A program made the position numbers and the translations under genes. This document shows, one piece after another, positions 1 to 5,762 of a stretch of DNA of 7,418 bases (position 1 is its first letter; every line of letters starts with the position of its first letter). The notes beneath the pieces are model-generated. The model searched no databases and had not been told where the DNA came from. It saw only the letters and a list, made by a program, of their open reading frames with translations. This DNA comes from ZC4RG29 sp036273935 (GTDB lineage Bacteria > Bacteroidota > Bacteroidia > Cytophagales > Cyclobacteriaceae): contig DASUGQ010000155.1 of the NCBI GenBank assembly GCA_036273935.1, forward strand, positions 1 through 7,418, read 5' to 3'.

Positions 1-133
1 CTACGGGTTGCTGAAGAAGAAGCTGACCCTCTATGGAGCTGTTAACAATTTGTTTGACGAGGACTTTGTGGCTGTTCCTGGCTACACTACCAGGGGAAGA
101 AACTTTAGTGCTGGGTTACGGTATGATTTCTAG
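1..133 (+). CDS. TonB-dependent outer membrane receptor, C-terminal end (BtuB-like), partial
   Basis: Only the last 43 codons are present, read from base 2 to the TAG at 131-133; the gene begins outside the window. The residues include VNNLFDEDF and then RGRNFSAGLRYDF at the very end. This is the pattern of the last two beta strands of a TonB-dependent receptor: a conserved NLFD turn, an RGRN strand, and a terminal aromatic residue (Phe) used for barrel assembly. Such receptors import ligands, here probably cobalamin, across the outer membrane using TonB energy. The receptor class is read from the sequence. The cobalamin specificity is inferred from the short barrel-end pattern and from the downstream DUF71 and meaB genes. 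A siderophore or other substrate cannot be excluded from this fragment. Confidence 0.85.
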   Translation, partial: YGLLKKKLTLYGAVNNLFDEDFVAVPGYTTRGRNFSAGLRYDF

Positions 134-136
134 CGG

Positions 137-1006
137 ATGAACGACAAAAATCAGATTGGGGAGAATGATGATTACTATGTTGAAAATGGGTTGATCGTTT
201 TTACGAAAGCTTATCATCTTAAACGTGGAGATTGCTGCGGGAGTGGTTGCCGCCATTGCCCCTATGGCTTCAATCGAAAGGACAAGCAACCTGTAAGCAT
301 GAGTTGGAGCGGGGGTAAAGACTCAGCTTCTGCCCTTTGCAGGATTGTAAATTCAGGACAATATGAAGTGGTTAATCTGCATACCGTTATTGGTGAAGAG
401 ACACGGCGTGTCAGTCTTCACGGTGTGCCTGAAACGTTGATCGAAGCGCAAGCCCAGGCGTTAAATCTGCCATTGACGAAATTATATCTGAAAACTGCTG
501 ATAATCACGATGCGTATGTAAAATTGATGAGCGACTTTTATTACCAGATCAGGAATGAAGGAATCGAGGGGATTGTGTTCGGAGATATCTTTCTGGAGGA
601 TTTAAAAATATTCAGAGAAACGCTGCTTAAGCAAGCGGATATGATTCCGGTTTTTCCACTTTGGAAATTGGATTCCCCTTCAATTCTTCAGGATTTTATC
701 CAGGCTGGTTTTAAAACTGTCATTTGCTCTGCCGACGCTGCACTATTTGATCGACCACTGTTGGGCACCACAATTGATCATTTTTTTTTGGATTCATTGC
801 CTCCCGGAATTGATCCATGTGGTGAGAACGGCGAGTTCCATACCTTCGTTTATGACGGTCCCATTTTCAATAACCGCGTTGAATTTGAATTGGGGAGTGT
901 CGTTAAGAGATCTTATTCATTCAACAAAAGAAATGAAGATGGAACCGTTCAGGCCTGTACATCCTCATTCTGGTTTCAGGATTTACTCCCTCTCAAAACT
1001 TCATGA
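137..1006 (+). CDS. DUF5522-DUF71 (COG2102) fusion, predicted ATP-pyrophosphatase of B12 salvage
   Basis: This 289-residue protein has two parts. Residues 12-45 match DUF5522: a DDYYVENGLIVFT strand region, YHLKRG, and then CCGSGCRHCPYG with Cys33, Cys34, Cys38 and Cys41, which could bind metal. Residues about 53-287 are an ATP-pyrophosphatase (PP-loop) of the DUF71/Diphthami_syn_2 family. It has SGGKDSA (58-64), RRVSLHGVP (90-98), GIVFGDIFLEDLK (145-157), PLW (174-176) and DPCGENGEFHTFVYDGPIF (226-244). Dph6 diphthine ligases carry an EGGE-type motif; the GENGEFHT form belongs to the bacterial subgroup predicted by gene neighbourhood to act in cobalamin salvage. The exact reaction is unknown, but an ATP-dependent amidation or related adenylating chemistry is likely. 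The ATG lies one codon after the receptor stop, in the same frame, so translational coupling is likely. I see no Shine-Dalgarno sequence. The last 31 bases overlap convergent meaB; only a tail past the usual family end (FQDLLP) lies there. Confidence 0.9.
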   Translation: MNDKNQIGENDDYYVENGLIVFTKAYHLKRGDCCGSGCRHCPYGFNRKDKQPVSMSWSGGKDSASALCRIVNSGQYEVVNLHTVIGEETRRVSLHGVPETLIEAQAQALNLPLTKLYLKTADNHDAYVKLMSDFYYQIRNEGIEGIVFGDIFLEDLKIFRETLLKQADMIPVFPLWKLDSPSILQDFIQAGFKTVICSADAALFDRPLLGTTIDHFFLDSLPPGIDPCGENGEFHTFVYDGPIFNNRVEFELGSVVKRSYSFNKRNEDGTVQACTSSFWFQDLLPLKTS

Positions 1007-1983
1007 TAGATGTCCAGCATCTCCCGTGCCGCTGTGCGTACAGGAATTTCTTTTCTTCGAACCCTGTCCTCTAATGTTCTTTTGCTCTTTGCCAGCCTGT
1101 CAAGCAGGGAGATATCCTGAGACAGCAGGTTATTGAAACAATCGTGAAACCAATGGATGTTTTGTTGTTCGCGATTTTGATGAAAGAACCCTGATTCCTT
1201 TATTGTAATGATATGACTGTTGATCATGCTCCAAATGGAATCAATTCCCTCATTGGCCACTGCTGAACACGTCAATACATTTATCCTCGATCCATTGGAG
1301 GATGAAGGAAGTAGGTGAAGGGCATGTTGATACTCGGCTTGTGCTTCCCTCGCTTTTTTAATATTTTCGCCATCCGCTTTTGTGATAACCAATGCGTCGG
1401 CCATTTCAATAATGCCTTTTTTCAAACCTTGTAATTCATCGCCCGCGCCGGGTAACATAAGAAGCAGGAAAAAATCAACCATGTTTTTTATTGCTACTTC
1501 GGATTGTCCGACGCCGACGGTTTCTACCACGATCACTTCATAACCAGACGCCTCACAAAGCAGAATTGCTTCACGTGTCGTCAGGGTGACGCCCCCCATG
1601 GCCGATCCGGAGGACGAGGGGCGGATAAACGCAAGGTTATTCCTGGAGAGCTCCTCCATTCGCGTTTTATCACCAAGAATGCTTCCTTTTGTTAGCTGAC
1701 TGCTCGGATCCACGGTAAGGACAGCCAGCTTCTTATTGAGTTTAGTGATGTATTTGCCAAATGCTTCGATGAATGTACTTTTACCTACGCCGGGTATTCC
1801 CGTTATACCAAGACGAATAGAATTTCCTGTGAAAGGCAGGATGGTAGTGAGAAGCTGGTCGGCCAATTGTCGATCTTGAGGCAATGTACTTTCTACCAGG
1901 GTAATGGCCTGGGCAAGAACAAAAGTGTCTCCATTTCTGATTCCTGATTGATATTCTGCTAAGCTGAGCCTGGACTTCAACAT
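976..1983 (-). CDS. meaB: Methylmalonyl-CoA mutase-associated GTPase MeaB (ArgK family)
   Basis: This 335-residue cytoplasmic G3E-type GTPase is of usual family length. Visible motifs are the P-loop GITGIPGVGKST (59-70), DPSS (92-95), ILGDKTRM (102-109), the switch/Walker B segment ETVGVGQSE (154-162), LPGAGDELQGLKKGI (177-191), the base-specificity motif TKAD (201-204) and a C-terminal helical dimerisation region. The family protects and reloads adenosylcobalamin-dependent methylmalonyl-CoA mutase, gating cofactor delivery with GTP hydrolysis. The mutase interconverts methylmalonyl-CoA and succinyl-CoA. The name ArgK comes from an older transport-kinase annotation that the family evidence does not support. 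The mutase subunits are not in this window. The gene converges on, and overlaps by 31 bases, the DUF5522-DUF71 gene. It is divergent from the CHASE2 gene with only 41 bases between the start codons, so the two promoters must overlap each other or coding sequence. Confidence 0.95.
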   Translation of the reverse strand: MLKSRLSLAEYQSGIRNGDTFVLAQAITLVESTLPQDRQLADQLLTTILPFTGNSIRLGITGIPGVGKSTFIEAFGKYITKLNKKLAVLTVDPSSQLTKGSILGDKTRMEELSRNNLAFIRPSSSGSAMGGVTLTTREAILLCEASGYEVIVVETVGVGQSEVAIKNMVDFFLLLMLPGAGDELQGLKKGIIEMADALVITKADGENIKKAREAQAEYQHALHLLPSSSNGSRINVLTCSAVANEGIDSIWSMINSHIITIKESGFFHQNREQQNIHWFHDCFNNLLSQDISLLDRLAKSKRTLEDRVRRKEIPVRTAAREMLDIYHEVLRGSKS

Positions 1984-1985
1984 TA

Positions 1986-1993
1986 TAATTTTG
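1986..1993 (+). promoter_or_regulatory. Candidate -7 box for the CHASE2 gene
   Basis: TAATTTTG fits the Bacteroidota -7 consensus TAnnTTTG. It lies in the short divergent gap, about 32 bases before the ATG at 2025. The matching -33 position, 19 bases upstream (1963-1966), reads GCTG, a poor match to TTTG, and lies inside the first codons of meaB. AGGA directly abuts the ATG (2021-2024), too close to act as a normal ribosome binding site. The call is plausible but weak. Confidence 0.35.
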
Positions 1994-2024
1994 GATTTTA
2001 AATTTACTTGATGAAATTTCAGGA

Positions 2025-3347
2025 ATGAAGCGATTGGTCTTAAAAGGTTTTGCCGTTACCTTCTTTGTTTTTGCCACTATGAAAGGAGTCTCATGGCTTA
2101 CCGATTTAAAATTGTTTAATGCTTTCGACCCAATTTCGCAGGCGCTCTCTGAATTTGAACTAACGGATTGGGTATTTTCAAAGTTGAGATCTGAACCGAC
2201 TCCTGATGAACGTATTGTTATTGTGAATATCGCGCCTAATCGCAGAGCCATTGCTGAACAGATTCGGATTATCAATCAATATCACCCACGTGTGATTGGA
2301 GTTGACAGCTTCTTTAATTGTGAAGGTGGCTTAACAGATACATTGAACTGTCCGCAACTGTTAGACACCTTAGGAAATCTGCTTCTGAGCAATGCTATTT
2401 CGGAAGCGCAGAATGTGGTTCTGGTATCTCGGTTGCTTCAAACCGATTCATTGTCACATTCCGGTACAATTGATGTGTATGATTCCATTGAATATTCTGA
2501 TGAGATGTTTCGCTCGAATGCGGTCAACGCATTCGCAAACCTTGTGACTTTAAACAAAGCCACTTATCAGGAAGACGTAAAAATTTGCAAAACATTCACT
2601 CCCAAACTTGAAGTTAATGGAAAAGATGAAATTGCTTTTGCCGCCAGGATTGCATTGATGTATGATTCGACTAAGGCGCTAAGGCTCTTCAGACGAAATA
2701 AGGACGAAGAAATCATAAATTTCCGGGGAAATGCCGAGATACCGGATGTAAAAATCAAAACACAACGAGAGAAAATGGAAGGTTCTGCCGAATTTCATGT
2801 TCTCTGTTATGCGCTGGATTGGCGACAACTATTTAATGGAGAGTATTTGCCTGTCATGTTTGAAGATAAGATCGTGATCATTGGGTTTTTGGGGAACTAT
2901 CTTGGAGATCCGTCGTGGAGCGACAAATTTTTTACTCCGTTGAATTCAAAGGTCGCAGGCCGGGCAAATCCGGATATGTTTGGTGCGGTCGTTCACGCAA
3001 ACATTGTCGCCATGATATTAAATGAGGATTACGTTAATGAGATACCAGAATGGTTACAATTCATGATTGCTTTTATCATTTGCTTCGGTAACGTTTATCT
3101 GTTGAATTGGGTGGACAAAAGATTTCCTATCTGGTTTGATGGTTTACAGGTTATCATTCAGATTATAGAGATACTAATCGTTTCAGTGGTTATTGTGTTT
3201 GTTTTTGCGTGGTTTAATTTCAAGTTGGATTTAACCCTTACCATTGCAGCCATGGCACTTATTGGCCCGTGTTTTGATGTTTACAAAAGCCTTGAGAATA
3301 CGGTTGTGAAGCGGTTGCAAAAAGCAAAACCGTTATTCAACGCATGA
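2025..3347 (+). CDS. CHASE2-domain membrane sensor protein without an output domain
   Basis: This 440-residue protein has one N-terminal membrane helix (about 5-25), a large extracytoplasmic domain (about 30-340) and three C-terminal membrane helices (about 342-362, 374-396 and 401-417). The outer domain has CHASE2 hallmarks: DERIVIVNIA (61-70), a helix followed by PRVIGVDSFF (88-97), DKIVIIGFLG (281-290), a FFTPLNSK segment (302-309) and FGAVVHANIVAMIL (319-332) just before the membrane. CHASE2 domains sense unknown signals and are normally joined to a cyclase, kinase or diguanylate cyclase. Here only about 23 residues follow the last helix, so no catalytic output is encoded. It may signal through a partner or assemble with the secreted protein encoded next. 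The ATG at 2025 gives a sensible basic N-terminus (MKRLVLKG) before the first helix. The 128-base gap to the next gene and the shared terminator suggest one unit. Confidence 0.85.
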   Translation: MKRLVLKGFAVTFFVFATMKGVSWLTDLKLFNAFDPISQALSEFELTDWVFSKLRSEPTPDERIVIVNIAPNRRAIAEQIRIINQYHPRVIGVDSFFNCEGGLTDTLNCPQLLDTLGNLLLSNAISEAQNVVLVSRLLQTDSLSHSGTIDVYDSIEYSDEMFRSNAVNAFANLVTLNKATYQEDVKICKTFTPKLEVNGKDEIAFAARIALMYDSTKALRLFRRNKDEEIINFRGNAEIPDVKIKTQREKMEGSAEFHVLCYALDWRQLFNGEYLPVMFEDKIVIIGFLGNYLGDPSWSDKFFTPLNSKVAGRANPDMFGAVVHANIVAMILNEDYVNEIPEWLQFMIAFIICFGNVYLLNWVDKRFPIWFDGLQVIIQIIEILIVSVVIVFVFAWFNFKLDLTLTIAAMALIGPCFDVYKSLENTVVKRLQKAKPLFNA

Positions 3348-3385
3348 TGCCCGATTTTTATTAAATTGGACATCTCAATTAGTTT

Positions 3386-3458
3386 TCTGTAGTTGAAGGT
3401 ACTGTGGAATTTGAAATATCGAACAGAAAAGACTAGTGATTACCGTCTATAGTTGAAG
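3386..3458 (+). repeat. Imperfect 13-base direct repeat, 60-base period
   Basis: TCTGTAGTTGAAG at 3386-3398 recurs as TCTATAGTTGAAG at 3446-3458, differing at one base. Both copies lie in the 128-base gap between the CHASE2 and FecR-like genes, the second ending 17 bases before the next ATG. The spacing of exactly 60 bases is compatible with two protein-binding sites on the same DNA face, although chance is possible. The second copy contains TATAGTTG, one base from the TAnnTTTG promoter box, but no -33 box sits at the right distance. Confidence 0.4.
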
Positions 3459-3475
3459 TTTAACATTTTTATACC

Positions 3476-4372
3476 ATGAATTACCGAAGATTGACCCTTC
3501 TCGCCATCTGCTTGTTAGTGTGCTCGATTTCCTTCAGTCAGGACTATGCCTTCAAAGTGCTGGCGAACAAAGGAGCTAATGAATTCAAATCTGCGACGGG
3601 ATGGCAGCCCTTGAAAACGGGGGCGAGCCTTAAAGAAACAGATGAACTGAAGGTTTCTGAAAATGCTTATATCGGATTGGTAAGTTCCAACGGTAAGCCG
3701 ATGGAATTAAAACAGGCTGGCAATTACAAGGTGTCCGACCTTGCGGCCAAGATGAATGGAGGCACGAGCGTTCTAAACAAGTACACTGACTTCATCCTGA
3801 GCAGCAACTCAGCTGAAGCAAAAAAGAATCGACTAAGTGCGACCGGGGCGGTGCATAGAGCGGTGGAAAAATCGGCAATAACTCTGAATCTCCCGCCCAA
3901 TCAATCTTCCGGATTATTTAATGATAAGGCTATCATTCGCTGGACAACAAAAGCCAGTGGCCCCTATGTTGTAACCATCCGCAACATGTTCGATGACGTC
4001 CTCGACCAAATCGAGACCCCTGAAACTGTTCTCGAATTAGATCTGGGCGACAAGAAGTTGGCTGCAGAGAATGCCGTACTCGTAGAGGTGAGCGCCAAGA
4101 CTGATCCAAAAAGTGTTTCTGCGCAATACCTGATTAAGAAACTTACCCCATCCCAGCAGGAGAGCATCAAGAAATCACTCAATGAAATTCTTGGCGAATT
4201 AAGTGCACCCACTGCCTTAAACAAGCTTATCCTGGCAGGGTTTTATGAAGAGAATAATCTTCTAATCGATGCGATCACATCGTATGAAGAAGCTGTGAAA
4301 TTAGCGCCTGATGTTCTATCCTACCAGGAAGATTACGACGAGTTCTTGATCCGGAATGGACTGAAGAACTGA
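3476..4372 (+). CDS. Secreted FecR-like / Ig-like protein with TPR-like tail
   Basis: This 298-residue protein begins with a signal peptide (MNYRR, a hydrophobic core, then SFSQ with cleavage predicted after residue 22), so it is periplasmic or surface exposed. Residues about 25-90 follow the FecR-domain pattern: a conserved Trp in GWQPLKTGASL (42-52), a DEL turn, NAYIGLVSSNGKPMEL (63-78) and GNYKVSDL (82-89). Residues about 133-222 look like an Ig or fibronectin-type sandwich, with IIRWTTKASGPYVVTI (153-168) as the clearest piece. The C-terminus (about 225-298) is helical, and AITSYEEAVKLAPD (266-279) resembles half a tetratricopeptide repeat. There is no catalytic motif. FecR domains in other proteins sense or bind at the envelope. 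With the upstream CHASE2 protein this is best read as a sensing or scaffolding partner. The domain calls are pattern-based and would need profile searches. Confidence 0.75.
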   Translation: MNYRRLTLLAICLLVCSISFSQDYAFKVLANKGANEFKSATGWQPLKTGASLKETDELKVSENAYIGLVSSNGKPMELKQAGNYKVSDLAAKMNGGTSVLNKYTDFILSSNSAEAKKNRLSATGAVHRAVEKSAITLNLPPNQSSGLFNDKAIIRWTTKASGPYVVTIRNMFDDVLDQIETPETVLELDLGDKKLAAENAVLVEVSAKTDPKSVSAQYLIKKLTPSQQESIKKSLNEILGELSAPTALNKLILAGFYEENNLLIDAITSYEEAVKLAPDVLSYQEDYDEFLIRNGLKN

Positions 4373-4392
4373 CGCCCTGAAACAGGGAAATA

Positions 4393-4428
4393 AAAAAAAT
4401 AAGCCACCTACGTGTGGCTTATTTTTTT
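4393..4428 (+). terminator. Strong hairpin terminator after the CHASE2/FecR-like unit
   Basis: The arms 4393-4407 and 4414-4428 form a perfect 15-base-pair stem with a six-base loop (CTACGT). The core is AAGCCAC/GTGGCTT, and the outer stem is A-tract against T-tract, so the 3' side ends in seven T residues. It begins 20 bases after the stop of the FecR-like gene. The A/T symmetry means it could also terminate transcription from the other side, but no minus-strand gene reads into it here. Confidence 0.93.
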
Positions 4429-4452
4429 GATGAGACTTAGAGTGAGTGTTCA

Positions 4453-4483
4453 TTTGGCCGGAAACTTTATTGTCATATTTTTG
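4453..4483 (+). promoter_or_regulatory. Consensus Bacteroidota primary-sigma promoter of sucD
   Basis: TTTG at 4453-4456 (-33 box) is followed after exactly 19 bases by TATTTTTG at 4476-4483 (-7 box, TAnnTTTG). This matches the published Bacteroides consensus TTTG-N19-21-TAnnTTTG in all fixed positions. Transcription would begin near 4488-4492, leaving a leader of only about 15-20 A/T-rich bases before the ATG at 4507. The position just after the terminator makes sucD its own unit. Confidence 0.8.
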
Positions 4484-4506
4484 TGCTTCGCTAAATAAAT
4501 TGAAAT

Positions 4507-5382
4507 ATGAGTGTTCTGGTTAATAAAAATTCTCGAGTGATTGTACAGGGTTTTACGGGTTCTGAAGGGACGTTTCATGCAGGCCAAATGATTGAATATG
4601 GCACAAACGTCGTGGGAGGCGTAACACCAGGAAAGGGTGGCTCTGAACACCTCGGCCGTCCTGTGTTCAACACGGTTCAGGAAGCTGTCTTAAAGACCGG
4701 AGCAGATGTTTCTATTATTTTTGTGCCACCGGCTTTTGCTGCCGATGCTATCATGGAAGCTGCTGATGCAGGCATTAAAGTCATCATCACAATCACTGAA
4801 GGTATACCGGTAAAGGATATGATGATGGCCAAAAAATATATCAAGGACAGAAAGAATGTTGTGTTGGTAGGACCCAATTGCCCGGGAGTTATTACTCCAG
4901 GCGAGGCCAAAGTAGGCATTATGCCCGGATTCGTTTTTAAGAAAGGTAAGGTAGGAATTGTCTCAAAATCGGGGACGTTGACTTACGAAGCGGCTGATCA
5001 AATTGTTAAGGCCGGTCTGGGAGTTTCTACCGCGATTGGAATTGGCGGAGATCCTATAATCGGCACACCCACAAAAGAGGCGGTGGAGCTATTGATGAAT
5101 GATCCTGAAACAGACGCCATCGTGATGATCGGCGAGATCGGAGGTAACTATGAACCGGTTGCCGCACGATGGATAAAGGAGAACGGAAACAAAAAACCTG
5201 TAGTCGGATTCATTGCAGGACAAACAGCGCCTCCAGGTAGAAGAATGGGTCATGCTGGTGCTATAATTGGCGGCGCTGAAGATACTGCTGCTGCCAAGAT
5301 GAAGATAATGTCTGGTTGTGGTATACATGTCGTGGAGTCTCCGGCGGAGATTGGTGAGACGATGGCTCGAATCCTTAAATAG
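4507..5382 (+). CDS. sucD: Succinate-CoA ligase (ADP/GTP-forming), alpha subunit
   Basis: This is a 291-residue, full-length alpha subunit of succinyl-CoA synthetase, the TCA-cycle enzyme that converts succinyl-CoA, phosphate and ADP or GDP to succinate, CoA and ATP or GTP. The N-terminal Rossmann CoA-binding domain shows GFTGSEGTFHAGQMI (15-29), GGVTPGKGG (37-45) and TITEGIP (95-101). The ligase domain shows GPNCPGVITPGEAKVGIMPG (122-141), VSKSGTLTYE (152-161) and GIGGDPIIGT (178-187). It also has the active-site phosphohistidine loop GRRMGHAGAI, with His249 as the phosphorylated residue. All key residues are present. The beta subunit gene sucC is not adjacent, so the two subunits are presumably encoded apart. 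Expression is likely constitutive from the consensus promoter upstream. The last eight bases overlap the convergent small gene on the other strand, and no terminator is visible between them. Confidence 0.98.
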   Translation: MSVLVNKNSRVIVQGFTGSEGTFHAGQMIEYGTNVVGGVTPGKGGSEHLGRPVFNTVQEAVLKTGADVSIIFVPPAFAADAIMEAADAGIKVIITITEGIPVKDMMMAKKYIKDRKNVVLVGPNCPGVITPGEAKVGIMPGFVFKKGKVGIVSKSGTLTYEAADQIVKAGLGVSTAIGIGGDPIIGTPTKEAVELLMNDPETDAIVMIGEIGGNYEPVAARWIKENGNKKPVVGFIAGQTAPPGRRMGHAGAIIGGAEDTAAAKMKIMSGCGIHVVESPAEIGETMARILK

Positions 5383-5635
5383 CTCCAAAGCTTGTTTTAA
5401 ATTCTTTTTCCAGGTAGTCATTAAGGTTTTTCAAGCCGGAAAGGATTTTAATTTTTTCGGGATCCTGGTCAATATTGTCATTCTTGAATGTCACTTCAAC
5501 AAAGAGGCTTGATAGCATATAGATGTAGACCTTGCGCTGACTCTTGATCCGCGAGCCAAGGAGAATACCATTACTTTTCAGGCGGTTAATCTGTCTTTGC
5601 GGTGAAATGTTCTTAAAAAATAACTTGAAAAACAT
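5375..5635 (-). CDS. Small conserved-looking protein of unknown function, 86 residues
   Basis: I cannot name a function. The 86-residue protein is basic at its N-terminus (residues 1-36, many Lys and Arg) and acidic in the middle. It reads like a compact fold: a short amphipathic start (MFFKLFFKN), a helix (ISPQRQINRLK), a strand pair GILLGSRIKSQRKVYIYML (23-41), a strand LFVEVTFKND (44-53), and then a helix with PEKIKILSGLKNLNDYLEKEF (59-79). No signal peptide, membrane helix or catalytic motif is evident. Residues such as LFVEV and LNDYLEKEF recall hypothetical proteins I associate with Cytophagales, but this is recollection and not a search result. It starts at an ATG, and its stop overlaps sucD by eight bases in a tail-to-tail arrangement. 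A long imperfect palindrome lies four to 35 bases upstream of the start codon. Confidence 0.75.
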   Translation of the reverse strand: MFFKLFFKNISPQRQINRLKSNGILLGSRIKSQRKVYIYMLSSLFVEVTFKNDNIDQDPEKIKILSGLKNLNDYLEKEFKTSFGAI

Positions 5636-5638
5636 CGT

Positions 5639-5670
5639 ATTATCGTTTGTAGTGATACAAAAGCGATAAT
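5639..5670. repeat. Imperfect palindrome just upstream of the 86-residue gene
   Basis: The left arm 5639-5651 (ATTATCG then TTTGTA) pairs with the right arm 5656-5670 (TACAAA, a two-base AG bulge, then CGATAAT). This gives 13 paired bases around a GTGA loop. It ends three bases before the minus-strand start codon at 5635-5633. It could be an operator for a dimeric regulator or an mRNA hairpin next to the start codon. It has no T-tract and so is not a terminator. Confidence 0.5.
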
Positions 5671-5731
5671 TAAGCCAAGTGCAAAAACCGCAAATGGAGG
5701 CCCATTGGTTGAATTAGGCCAAGAAGGTAAT

Positions 5732-5760
5732 CCAATTTTGGGAAACTGAATTCAAATTGG
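5732..5760. repeat. Short inverted repeat just after the PIN-PhoH stop
   Basis: CCAATTT at 5732-5738 and AAATTGG at 5754-5760 form a seven-base-pair stem with a 15-base loop, two bases beyond the PIN-PhoH stop codon. The position suits a transcript end, but the stem is short, the loop is large and no T-tract follows on the minus strand. It is at best a weak terminator or 3'-end structure. The rest of the 127-base gap holds the palindrome described above and nothing else I can support. Confidence 0.25.
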
Positions 5761-5762
5761 CG

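Noticed and set aside
131..139. Stop-codon read-through making a receptor-DUF71 fusion, since both are in the same frame with one codon between
   Set aside because: An outer membrane barrel must end with its last strand, and a cytoplasmic enzyme fused to it makes no sense. Coupled reinitiation explains the spacing.
1781..2275. Long 164-codon minus-strand frame across the meaB start and CHASE2 gene
   Set aside because: It is a shadow of two well-supported genes: its first half is antisense to CHASE2 and its second half is out of frame with meaB, with no domain-like pattern.
5379..5405. Possible terminator after sucD (AGCT, CCAA, AGCT, then T-rich)
   Set aside because: A four-base-pair stem is too weak, and the segment codes for the end of the opposite gene.
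5624..5744. Open plus-strand stretch of about 40 codons in the gap between the 86-residue gene and PIN-PhoH, reading as plausible protein
   Set aside because: It has no in-frame ATG, GTG or TTG, it overlaps the start of the 86-residue gene and the palindrome, and its length is within chance for an open frame.
5585..5750. Open minus-strand stretch of about 55 codons with a hydrophobic middle, resembling a small membrane protein
   Set aside because: There is no usual start codon, and it overlaps the start of the 86-residue gene in another frame. A hydrophobic reading of A/T-rich DNA is expected by chance.
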